DNA of 64,000 bases from Novosphingopyxis iocasae (GTDB lineage: Bacteria > Pseudomonadota > Alphaproteobacteria > Sphingomonadales > Sphingomonadaceae): assembly GCF_014334095.1 (NCBI RefSeq), contig NZ_CP060495.1:3127508-3191507 (forward strand), in the 5' to 3' direction. Positions 1 to 6,993 of this stretch are shown piece after piece (position 1 is the stretch's first letter; the number at the start of each line of letters is the position of its first letter). A model generated the notes under the pieces. That model saw only the letters and a program-made list of their open reading frames with translations, was not told where the DNA came from and did not search any database. The translations under genes were made by a program, and so were the position numbers.

Positions 1-1011
1 GCTCTTGGTCTGGCTGAGGCTGGTGGTGCGCATGAACTTGAAGCCCGCGCGCGCCGAGGCAGCTTCCTGGTCGGGGTAAACGAGGCAAAGCATTGTTGCC
101 GTCGGACAGGGGAAGCGCAGCTTGTCGGTGAACATGTCGCCGATGAGCCGCGCGCATTCCCAAGGTGCCCAGCGCTCAGGGGTAGAGCGCACGGCATAGT
201 GCCGCACGTCGAAATGGTCGGGATAGCATTCGCCGACTTCGGGATTGCCCTCTTCGTCGCGGCCCGTCTCGCGGAAGCGCTCGGTCCTGAGGATCAGGCG
301 ATCGTCGCTGACCTCGAGCTCGATGTCGCGGCGGATGGCCTGGACATCGAGCGTATCGTGCGGGTTCCACGCATGGATGTCGTTCTCGTGCGCGGTGGTC
401 GGCGAGGTGAGTTCGTCGATCAGCGCCAGCAGCCCGCCCGGACGCAGCTCTTGCGCGTCGAGGCCGAGCGAATGGAGCATGCCCATCAGCCCTTCGCGGC
501 ATTCGGAGAGTTCTGCATCGGTTACGCTGCCGGGCACGGGCACGCCAAGCGAGACGATCAGCCGGACGTTGCGGGCATGGAAGGGCGCATGCGCCGAGCC
601 CGAATTCCAGACGAGATCGTAAAGGCGCTTGGTGCGCGCCCTGGCGATCGCCTCGTAGATGCCGCCCTGCTCATAGCGCGGAGCGAACCAGGGGCCGACC
701 ACACTACCGATCCGCGGAGATGCGAAGTTCAGGACCTGGAGGCAGGCGCCCTGCGGCAGGCCTTCGGAAAAGAACTGACCGAGGATCTCGCCGGTCCGTT
801 CGTCGGCCCCGATCAGCGGGGTGACTTCGAGCACGAAGCCTTTGGAGCGGGCGTTGCGATAGAGCTTCGCCCCCTCGTCATAGACCCGGTAGGGCAGCCA
901 GTCCGAGAGCATGTCGAGCCCGAAATGCGCTCGGGGCTTCTCGGGGCGTGCCGTGTCGGCAAATAGGCCCCGCGAGAGTGCGTCGCGCGCGGCAGCAAGG
1001 GATAGCGTCAC
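1..1011 (-). CDS. traC: TraC, type IV secretion ATPase, partial (N-terminal 337 residues)
   Basis: This is the N-terminal part of TraC, the VirB4-like ATPase that powers F-type conjugative pilus assembly at the inner membrane. The frame stays open to the window edge, so the Walker A and B motifs lie outside and cannot be checked. The start is GTG at 1009-1011, whose GTGA overlaps the traV stop, indicating translational coupling. Identification rests on the position directly after traV in a canonical tra order and on the family-like N-terminal sequence (for example the ERWAPWECARLIGDMFTDKL stretch). It is the last visible gene of the leftward tra operon, and further tra genes are expected beyond position 1. 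Confidence 0.85.
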   Translation of the reverse strand, partial: MTLSLAAARDALSRGLFADTARPEKPRAHFGLDMLSDWLPYRVYDEGAKLYRNARSKGFVLEVTPLIGADERTGEILGQFFSEGLPQGACLQVLNFASPRIGSVVGPWFAPRYEQGGIYEAIARARTKRLYDLVWNSGSAHAPFHARNVRLIVSLGVPVPGSVTDAELSECREGLMGMLHSLGLDAQELRPGGLLALIDELTSPTTAHENDIHAWNPHDTLDVQAIRRDIELEVSDDRLILRTERFRETGRDEEGNPEVGECYPDHFDVRHYAVRSTPERWAPWECARLIGDMFTDKLRFPCPTATMLCLVYPDQEAASARAGFKFMRTTSLSQTKS

Positions 1012-1580
1012 CGGCTCTCTCCTTCGGTCATGTCAGGGTGGGGGACCGGCTCGCGGGGAGGGGAAAACGAGCCAGGTCCCCCGGGTTCCGGCGCGTCAGC
1101 GCCGGGAATCGCCGGAACGGGCTGCGAGGGGATAAACAGCTGTTCCGGCAATGTGTCTGTTGGTTGGAAATCGGGTGCGGGGTTGCCCTCGCGCGTCGCG
1201 GCAATGGTCGATGCCAGCGAGCGCAGGACTTCGCGGCGGCCCTGCGGGGCGCGCCAGCCTGCTCCTGCCTGTTCGTGCAGCGTCAGGTGAACGACGCGCG
1301 CCTCATGGTCGCGGCCTGCCGCGTCACGGTAGGAGGTCAGCACGACCTGCAGGCGGCGAACCGCTTCTCCGGTCAGGGTCACCGTCCGATGCGCGTCAGA
1401 CGTGTCAAACTTTTCGATGCCGGTCGCCCCGGCATCGATCGCGGAGGTCGGCGCGCAGGTCCCTTCGGGAGCGCGGCAGGCAAAGCTGCCTTTGACGTTA
1501 CCGCCAAGGCTGGCGCATCCACTGGCGAAGAGGAGCGGCGCAGCGAGCACCACGGCGCGAAGGATCGGAAGCCGGCTCAT
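1008..1580 (-). CDS. traV: TraV, outer-membrane lipoprotein of the F-type secretion channel
   Basis: TraV forms the outer-membrane core of F-type secretion systems together with TraK and TraB. The 190-residue product starts with a lipoprotein signal peptide (lipobox LFASGC, lipidated Cys22), followed by two further cysteines (Cys35, Cys42) as is usual in TraV. The start ATG at 1578-1580 overlaps the dsbC stop by four bases (ATGA). A much longer reading frame extends upstream, but it would run through dsbC in another frame and is not credible. The mature protein is Pro-rich towards its C terminus. Function is assigned from the lipobox, size and operon position; sequence conservation of TraV is low. 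Confidence 0.8.
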   Translation of the reverse strand: MSRLPILRAVVLAAPLLFASGCASLGGNVKGSFACRAPEGTCAPTSAIDAGATGIEKFDTSDAHRTVTLTGEAVRRLQVVLTSYRDAAGRDHEARVVHLTLHEQAGAGWRAPQGRREVLRSLASTIAATREGNPAPDFQPTDTLPEQLFIPSQPVPAIPGADAPEPGGPGSFSPPREPVPHPDMTEGESR

Positions 1581-2449
1581 TGCGCCTCTCCCTTCCCTTC
1601 GGCGACGAAGCGGCGGATCGCCGCGGCATCGCGGTAGCCATGAAGCACCGCCCCATCGCGGGCGCGCACGATGACCGGCGTTCCGGCAAACCCATTGGCC
1701 TTTGCGAAGGCTTCGTTGGCATCGAGTGCCTTGGCGTCCTTGCAGGTCTTGCCGGTCGCCGGAGCCTGGCCGGCGTAGGCCGCATGCAGCGCCTTTGCCG
1801 GATCCTTGGCACACAGCACGGCCTCGGAAATCTTGCGGCTTGCCGCGCCGAAGATCGAGATCGGTCGCTCTTCGACATGGACCTTGGCCTTGGCGAGTTC
1901 GGCGGTCAGGCGCTGGCAATACCCGCACTGGAAATCCGAGAAGACGACTAGGCGTTCGCCTTTGGGGTTGCCCCAGTGGATTGCGCCCGCAGCCGGAAGC
2001 GAGGATAGGTCGACATGGCTGGCGGCCGCCTCGACAGGCGCTTCGTCGCGTCCCGCCGGCGCGTCGCTGGCTACGCGCGCCGCACCCGCCGCGAGCAGGT
2101 CAGGATTGAGTTCGAGCAGGCGGGCGGCGGTGACGTCGCGCCGCTCTTCCATGTCGTAGAGACGGCCCACGAAGAGATAGCGGGCGGTCTCGTCGATGTA
2201 GAACAGCGTGTCGCCCGAGACGACTTCGCACCAGGGGCCAAGCGTGTCGCAGCTGATCGCATCGATCGGGGTCTTGGGCAGCCGCAGCTTCAGTGCCTGC
2301 GCGACATCGCTGGCCATGCCGGCAGCGCTCGCAGGCATAGCGGTGACGGCAGAGACTCCGAGCGTCAGCACGGCGGCGGCGCTCGAAAGGGCAAGGGCAA
2401 GGTGGGCGGCGCGGGCCTTCAGGCCCGGCCGGTGCTCATTGTAGTTCAT
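1577..2449 (-). CDS. dsbC: DsbC-type thiol:disulfide interchange protein of the tra operon
   Basis: This is a periplasmic thioredoxin-fold protein of the DsbC/TrbB type, 290 residues. An N-terminal membrane/signal segment spans about residues 16-43. An N-terminal domain follows with Cys67 and Cys74, and then a thioredoxin domain with the active site C175-G-Y-C178 and a cis-Pro loop (Thr257-Pro258). A disulfide isomerase encoded inside the transfer operon is common in F-type systems, where several Tra proteins carry disulfides; here TraV, its neighbour, has conserved cysteines. It overlaps traB and traV by four bases on each side. The isomerase role is inferred from the family and has not been tested here. 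Confidence 0.85.
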   Translation of the reverse strand: MNYNEHRPGLKARAAHLALALSSAAAVLTLGVSAVTAMPASAAGMASDVAQALKLRLPKTPIDAISCDTLGPWCEVVSGDTLFYIDETARYLFVGRLYDMEERRDVTAARLLELNPDLLAAGAARVASDAPAGRDEAPVEAAASHVDLSSLPAAGAIHWGNPKGERLVVFSDFQCGYCQRLTAELAKAKVHVEERPISIFGAASRKISEAVLCAKDPAKALHAAYAGQAPATGKTCKDAKALDANEAFAKANGFAGTPVIVRARDGAVLHGYRDAAAIRRFVAEGKGEAQ

Positions 2450-3762
2450 TTGGAAGGGCTCCTGACGTGGACGCCGTCGAGAAAGACGATCTCGACCTCG
2501 ATGCCGGTCGGCATCTCGACGACGGGTTGGTATTGTTCGGCGCGTTCGATGAGGTATCGGCTGACGGTGTCTGCAGCCTCGCCGGCACCCTGGCCGAAGC
2601 CACCGGCGAGAATGTCGGTCGGCGACAGCGCTTCGCGCTGACCGTTGGCGCCGACCTGGCCGGTGAAGATGCCGTTGGCGTTGGCGGAGAATCCGCGCCC
2701 GAAGCCGCCAACGATCCCGGCCAGCAGCGCCTGGCTGACAAGGCTGCCTTCGCGGCTGACCACGCGGCCGCGCACGCCCGACTTTCCGGCAAAGGAAATG
2801 AACCCCTTGACCTCGCTGACCGCGAAGCGCCCACCGGGCTGCGCGCAGGTCATGCGCACCAGCTTGACGTAGACCTTCTCGGCCGAGAGATCGCCGCGCG
2901 CTGCGCCATTGACGAGGCAGCCGGTAATGTCGGTGGTGAGCAGCTTGTTGCCGCGCATGACCGAGCGGGCCGGTCCGGTGATCCGGAGCACCACGGGAAG
3001 CGGATCGCTCTGGCTGGCAACGCCGGTGGAGGCGTCGACACCCACGATGACCGTTGCCGGTGCGTAGCTGTTGGGCGGCAGGTAATCGCGGCTCGCTTCG
3101 AGCAGCAGCGCAGGCGCAGTCTCAGCCGCACGCGGCTTGCCGTCCTTGCCCGTCTCCGCGCTGAAACTCATCAGGCTGAGCTGACCGCCCTGCGATTCCG
3201 GTGCTCCTTGCGGTGGCTGGACAGCCCCACCCGTTCCCACGCCGGGACCATAGGCCGGTGGTGGTGGCAGCGGCGGCGCGGTTGCAGGCACCTTCGCGGC
3301 TTCTCTGAGCTGTGAACGCAGATTGGCATTCTCGGCCGAGATCGCGTCGATCGCTGCCTGGCCGTCTGAGCGCATCTGGGCGTTCTCGCTGCGCAGGGCT
3401 TCGAGTTCTTGTTCGATCTCGGGGCGTGGAAGCTGGGCCTGCTGCAGATCCTTGATCGCACGACCCTGTGCATCGAGCCGGTTACCGTAACTCGCGACGA
3501 ACTCGCGCTGCGAGAGGTTGCGATTGACGAGGCCGCCGGTGTCGATCGTCGCCGCACCATTGGCATCACTGCCGCCCTCGTCGTCATCGCCGCCGAAGAT
3601 GAACATCCCGCCGCCGATGAGCGCGATGGCCCCGATCCCGGCGAGCAGCATCTTCTGGCGCTGCGCGATCTGCGAATTTAGGTTGCGCCGTCCGCTCTCG
3701 CGCGCTTCCGGCGAGCCCGGCAGCGGCTTCTTTTCGGCGTCTTTCTGTGTTGCCTCGGCCAT
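2446..3762 (-). CDS. traB: TraB, VirB10-like inner-membrane scaffold
   Basis: TraB links the inner membrane to the outer-membrane core of the conjugation channel. The 438-residue protein has the expected layout: a short charged cytoplasmic N terminus, one membrane helix at about residues 38-57, an acidic stretch, a heptad-rich segment at about 115-155 likely to be a coiled coil, a Pro-rich linker at about 159-180, and a C-terminal TrbI/VirB10-type domain of about 220 residues. It abuts traK (its ATG shares one base with the traK stop) and overlaps dsbC by four bases. The start follows from that coupling. Confidence 0.88.
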   Translation of the reverse strand: MAEATQKDAEKKPLPGSPEARESGRRNLNSQIAQRQKMLLAGIGAIALIGGGMFIFGGDDDEGGSDANGAATIDTGGLVNRNLSQREFVASYGNRLDAQGRAIKDLQQAQLPRPEIEQELEALRSENAQMRSDGQAAIDAISAENANLRSQLREAAKVPATAPPLPPPPAYGPGVGTGGAVQPPQGAPESQGGQLSLMSFSAETGKDGKPRAAETAPALLLEASRDYLPPNSYAPATVIVGVDASTGVASQSDPLPVVLRITGPARSVMRGNKLLTTDITGCLVNGAARGDLSAEKVYVKLVRMTCAQPGGRFAVSEVKGFISFAGKSGVRGRVVSREGSLVSQALLAGIVGGFGRGFSANANGIFTGQVGANGQREALSPTDILAGGFGQGAGEAADTVSRYLIERAEQYQPVVEMPTGIEVEIVFLDGVHVRSPSK

Positions 3763-4577
3763 CAGTCGAGCCCTCCCTTGGCAAAGACAAGGAAGGCACT
3801 GGTCGCTTCACCGGGAGCGAGTGCATCGCGGCCATAGGCGAAGGCGAGCGCGCCTGCTGGCCCCTCGCGCTCGGAGCCAAGCGCAAGGCTTTCCTGGCTG
3901 AGGTTGCGTACGAGGAAGCGCTGTCCGGTGAGTTCATCGCCCTGGTATTCGGCGACCAGCTGGACCTCGATCCCGCCGGTGCGGCGCGGAGCAGACAGTT
4001 CAGCACGAGCGGTGAACCCGGGCAGGACTGCATCGCTCGCCATCGCCTCGATCAGGCGGATCGCAGCGTCCTCGGGTCCGGTCTCGGTTTCCCATTCGGT
4101 AGCCGCGGCTTTAGCCAGCGCCGGATTGGTAATGAAGAGCTGGGTCGCTTCCTCACCGCCGAGGCGGCAGGCGAACTTGTAGACATAGCCCGCCTTACTG
4201 GTCGCAAAGAAACTGACCCGGGCAGCGGCAAATAGCGGGGGCACGGAGATATAGATGTCTCCGCGTACCGGCTCGTTTGTCACCTGGAAGTCGTTGTAGG
4301 GAAAGCCGCTCGCGATCTTCGAGACATTGGCAAAGCCATCATCGATGAGCGCGATCCGGGTGAGTTCGCCGCGGGCGAGTTCGCAGTCGATGGTCGCGTT
4401 GTCGGCCGCTTCGACGAACTGGTCGGCATACGCCGGGACCGGCGCGAGCGCGAAGGCAAGCACGGCGAGGCCGGTCAGCTTGAGTCCGGGATCGGGGCGC
4501 CTTGTCGCGCCGATCGCGAAACAGGCAAGGCCGGTTCCGGCAAGCGCAGCAGCGAGGGGAGATGGGAGAAGGCTCAT
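3762..4577 (-). CDS. traK: TraK, secretin-like outer-membrane core protein
   Basis: TraK is the VirB9-like periplasmic component that binds TraV and TraB. The product has 271 residues from the coupled start at 4577, which overlaps the traE stop by four bases. Its N terminus holds two hydrophobic runs; the second, ending PVPAYA near residue 51, looks like the genuine signal-peptide cleavage region. The true start could therefore be internal, and this is the least certain start in the operon. The rest is a soluble beta-rich domain without obvious catalytic residues. The assignment depends mainly on position between traE and traB and on size. Confidence 0.78.
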   Translation of the reverse strand: MSLLPSPLAAALAGTGLACFAIGATRRPDPGLKLTGLAVLAFALAPVPAYADQFVEAADNATIDCELARGELTRIALIDDGFANVSKIASGFPYNDFQVTNEPVRGDIYISVPPLFAAARVSFFATSKAGYVYKFACRLGGEEATQLFITNPALAKAAATEWETETGPEDAAIRLIEAMASDAVLPGFTARAELSAPRRTGGIEVQLVAEYQGDELTGQRFLVRNLSQESLALGSEREGPAGALAFAYGRDALAPGEATSAFLVFAKGGLD

Positions 4578-5143
4578 TGGCCGGGTTCCTCCTTGTCGGT
4601 GGGAAGTTGTTCGAAGCCGGCGAGCGCGACGCTGAGACCACGCTTCGACCAGCGGAAACGGAAGGAGCGGCGCTGGCTCGCGATCACCTGCGCGCCGACG
4701 AAGGTCTTGAGCGTGCCGGTGACGGTCGAGGTCAGGGCCTTGGGATCGACATGCATTTCCGCGATCACGAAGGCCTGGCTGATGTCCGAGCCGCGCTGTT
4801 CCTCGACAATTCTGACGAGCTCGGCCTTGAGGCGGCCGTGCGCGGCGGGATCGGCGAGCTTCAGAATGTTCGCCATCCAGTAGTCGAGGCTTTCGGGCGC
4901 CCGGTTGAGGAGCATCAGCGCCGTGTCGCGGGTGACGAGCTCGAGATAGGGGGCGTCGATCCCGCCGCTCGAGACGGTGATGCGCTCGGCGGTGATCGGC
5001 ACCAGCACAACCTGCTCGTCGCGAGTGACCGCGGCGCCGAGGCTGACCAGCGTGGTGAGGCCCAGGACACCTGCCAGCACGGCAAAGCGGTTGCGTTGCC
5101 GGAGATAGGCCTGCGCCTGTTCGTGCGCGAATTCTGCTCGCAT
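4574..5143 (-). CDS. traE: TraE, VirB5/VirB8-type pilus assembly protein
   Basis: TraE is a bitopic inner-membrane protein needed for F-type pilus assembly. The 189-residue product has a short N terminus, one membrane helix at about residues 20-40 and a periplasmic domain of about 145 residues, which is the standard TraE size and topology. It lies between traL (12-base gap) and traK (four-base overlap). No enzymatic motif is expected. The call is from gene order, length and topology. Confidence 0.85.
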   Translation of the reverse strand: MRAEFAHEQAQAYLRQRNRFAVLAGVLGLTTLVSLGAAVTRDEQVVLVPITAERITVSSGGIDAPYLELVTRDTALMLLNRAPESLDYWMANILKLADPAAHGRLKAELVRIVEEQRGSDISQAFVIAEMHVDPKALTSTVTGTLKTFVGAQVIASQRRSFRFRWSKRGLSVALAGFEQLPTDKEEPGQ

Positions 5144-5155
5144 GGGTCGCCTCCC

Positions 5156-5443
5156 TCAGCCCGCCAACAGGCGGCAGTGGGAGGGCGGCGTGGCTTTCAG
5201 CCCGAGAAAGCTCCCGGGCAGGTACCAGTACGCAGCATGCACCAGTGCCGAACCGGCGCCGCGTGCCTTTGCCTTCCGCAAGGCAAGCCAGGCCCCGGCG
5301 GCCAGGCCGATACCGATAAAGATATGCTGCGAGAGGATGCCCCAGGCGAAGGGAATGAGAATCCCTGCAAACTCGTCGATGGTCCAGAAGCCGATGAGCT
5401 CCGGGTCGTCGAGCCGCCGTGGAACGAGGTACCTGTCAGCCAT
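5156..5443 (-). CDS. traL: TraL, inner-membrane pilus assembly protein
   Basis: TraL is a small VirB3-like membrane protein of F-type systems. The product has 95 residues, which is normal for the family, and a central hydrophobic stretch (FAGILIPFAWGIL followed by a GIGLAAGAWLAL run) that would form two closely spaced membrane helices. The N terminus (DRYLVPRRLDDPELIGFW) matches the family's usual opening with a conserved Arg-Arg-Leu. It sits between the pilin gene and traE. Confidence 0.85.
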   Translation of the reverse strand: MADRYLVPRRLDDPELIGFWTIDEFAGILIPFAWGILSQHIFIGIGLAAGAWLALRKAKARGAGSALVHAAYWYLPGSFLGLKATPPSHCRLLAG

Positions 5444-5477
5444 GATGCCGCCCTCCTGTCGTGACCGGATCCGCTGA

Positions 5478-5810
5478 TCAGATGACCGCGGTCACGACCG
5501 AGGTGACGATCGGAACGCCGGTGCCGACACCGATCCCGACGCCGACCGGCACGGCGACCTGGCCGAGCGAGAAGCGTCCGGAGGCGAGACCGATCAGACC
5601 GCCTGCAAGGCTGAGCACGGTGATGATCTTGCCGCCCGAGCCTTCGAGGAAGTCGGTGAACTTGGTGAGCGCGGGATCAAAGGTGGTGTCGGCGCCGGCG
5701 AAGGCGGCACCGGCGCAGGCCAGCGCCACGCAGGCAGGAAGAATGTAGTCGCGGCCACGGGCCCGATTGGGCGTGCGCTGCTGGGCCGGAAGGGCAGTCT
5801 TGGTGGTCAT
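5478..5810 (-). CDS. traA: TraA-like pilin precursor, first gene of the tra operon
   Basis: This is a 110-residue small hydrophobic protein in the pilin position immediately upstream of traL. The N terminus is basic, a hydrophobic run (ILPACVALACAGAAFA) could serve as the cleavable leader, and two hydrophobic Gly/Val-rich segments follow (TVLSLAGGLIGLASG and VAVPVGVGIGVGTGVPIV), as in mature F-type pilins. The ATG at 5808-5810 is chosen because a longer frame back to 5927 would run through the likely promoter and LexA-type repeat. Pilins are very divergent, so identity is from size, hydrophobicity and position. Confidence 0.72.
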   Translation of the reverse strand: MTTKTALPAQQRTPNRARGRDYILPACVALACAGAAFAGADTTFDPALTKFTDFLEGSGGKIITVLSLAGGLIGLASGRFSLGQVAVPVGVGIGVGTGVPIVTSVVTAVI

Positions 5811-5850
5811 GGATGGAAACTCCGAGGGATTGAACATCAGCCAGCGATGC

Positions 5851-5865
5851 GTTCGCTGTATGTTC
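5851..5865. promoter_or_regulatory. Candidate LexA (SOS) box before traA
   Basis: The sequence GTTC-GCTGTAT-GTTC is a perfect match to the GTTC-N7-GTTC direct repeat that is the established LexA operator form in many alphaproteobacteria. It begins 41 bases upstream of the traA start codon, where a repressor would cover the promoter. The element's own HTH protein could be the real ligand instead. Confidence 0.55.
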
Positions 5866-6090
5866 TTTCCTCTCCCCGGAGCCGGGCTGTAGGAAATCGG
5901 GAATTGGATTTTGGGGCTACCGACCAAGCGAAATGCGACATCGGAAGGTGTGATGGACGGGATCCGCGCAGGCTGATCGCGGAGCAGCGCCGACTGTGCC
6001 GGCTTCTGCGCGAAGCGAGCCTCGATACGCGCGCCGGCGGCCGGAATTCGCGCGAATCGTCGAAGGAAGGTGATTCGTTCCTTCTTCTAT

Positions 6091-6105
6091 GTTCTCTTAA
6101 TGTTC
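6091..6105. promoter_or_regulatory. Candidate LexA (SOS) box before the HTH regulator
   Basis: The sequence GTTC-TCTTAAT-GTTC is a second perfect GTTC-N7-GTTC repeat, in the same orientation as the one at 5851 and ending 73 bases before the ATG at 6178. The spacer is AT-rich and could overlap a -10 element. Two such repeats within 260 bp are unlikely by chance. Confidence 0.55.
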
Positions 6106-6177
6106 TTTTCGTTTTCCTACAGGCTTCCTTAGCGGTTAGCCGGTGAGTCGATCACTTCTAGAGATAAGGATTCGTCG

Positions 6178-6669
6178 ATGACCAACATGGCGCTCTTTGC
6201 CGAACAACAGGTTCGCGCGGACCTCGCCCGGCTTCTTCTGGCCGCTGTCGAAGCCAGCGGCCGTGCCCGCTGCGATATCGCGCGTGACGCGCAGATCCAT
6301 AAGGATGCCCTGCGCCGCGTCCTTGCCGGCGAACGCTCGGCCAGCCTCGGCGAAACCTTGCGCATTCTCGCCGCAAGCGGCGTCGCGCCGCACGCGCACT
6401 TGCTCCTGTTTCTGGTCAGTAGCGGCGATCACGCAATCGCGTGGCTGCAATCTGACCTCGCGCAATTCTTCGAGGACTTTTCCGGTGAGCTGCCCTCGGC
6501 TCTCGAGCGTGTCCTGGGTAACCAGGTCCACGACGTGAAGCCGCGTTGGGCCAAGGGCACCGCGCATCGTGTCGCCCGCCTGCTTTCCGATCACATCGAT
6601 GAGCTCGAACGCAAGGATGCGCTGCTTGGCGATGTCTTTGCCGGTGTCGAAGGAGGCCATCGTGGGTGA
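6178..6669 (+). CDS. Helix-turn-helix regulator, divergent from the tra operon
   Basis: This is a 163-residue protein with an N-terminal helix-turn-helix-like segment at about residues 25-60 (containing CDIARDAQIHKDALRRVLAG), resembling XRE/Cro-type DNA-binding domains. The C-terminal part is helical and probably serves for dimerisation. The ATG at 6178 is preceded by AAGGA at a suitable distance; a second ATG three codons later is possible. It is divergent from the transfer operon and overlaps the downstream AlpA-like gene by eight bases, so it is a good candidate for control of transfer or excision. I do not recognise a named family, and the direction of regulation is not visible from sequence. 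Confidence 0.65.
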   Translation: MTNMALFAEQQVRADLARLLLAAVEASGRARCDIARDAQIHKDALRRVLAGERSASLGETLRILAASGVAPHAHLLLFLVSSGDHAIAWLQSDLAQFFEDFSGELPSALERVLGNQVHDVKPRWAKGTAHRVARLLSDHIDELERKDALLGDVFAGVEGGHRG

Positions 6670-6879
6670 GGAGATCGACAAGGGAGCGACCGAAACCCGC
6701 CGGGTCACCCGTCTCATTCGTCTGCCCGAAGTACAGCACCGTGTCGGCCTCGGCCGTTCGACGATCTATCGCTGGATGAGCGAGGGTAAGTTTCCAAAGC
6801 CGGTGCAGTTGGGTGGCTATGCGGTCGCATGGGGGGGGAAGACATAATTGCTTGGGTCGAGAGCCAACTCAAGAGGTAG
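6662..6879 (+). pseudogene. AlpA-family DNA-binding protein, frameshifted at a G8 tract
   Basis: From the GTG at 6662 the product begins as a typical AlpA/excisionase-like winged helix: RLIRLPEVQHRVGLGRSTIY, then RWMSEGKFPKPVQLGGYAVAW. At 6831-6838 a run of eight G residues puts the reading frame out, and the protein ends after GGKT at 6847. In the neighbouring frame the family's C terminus continues (EDIIAWVESQLKR) to a TAG at 6877-6879. The gene is therefore either a real frameshift, a phase-variable tract, or a sequencing error in a homopolymer. AlpA proteins commonly act as regulators or excisionase-like factors of integrative elements. Confidence 0.65.
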
Positions 6880-6993
6880 ACAGATAGCAGTCGTTACGAT
6901 CGGATGAATGCGCCATCACCACCAGCATAACTATTCGCCGCAGCTAGGCTTGGAAACCGCGCGCCCGAGATCTACCAAAGCAAACCGACGAAC

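Larger units (their letters stand above)
5811..6177. other. Divergent regulatory region between the tra operon and the HTH gene (367 bp)
   Basis: No convincing gene is present. The stretch separates two divergent units and must hold both promoters. Its notable content is two perfect GTTC-N7-GTTC direct repeats (annotated separately) and a pyrimidine-rich segment at about 6075-6120 with several GTTC/TTCTT words. A frame of 99 codons starting at 5847 crosses both repeats and has no recognisable protein signature; it was not accepted. Confidence 0.6.

Noticed and set aside
5847..6146. Open frame of 99 codons between traA and the HTH gene
   Set aside because: It spans both GTTC-N7-GTTC repeats and the likely promoters, and has no recognisable protein features.
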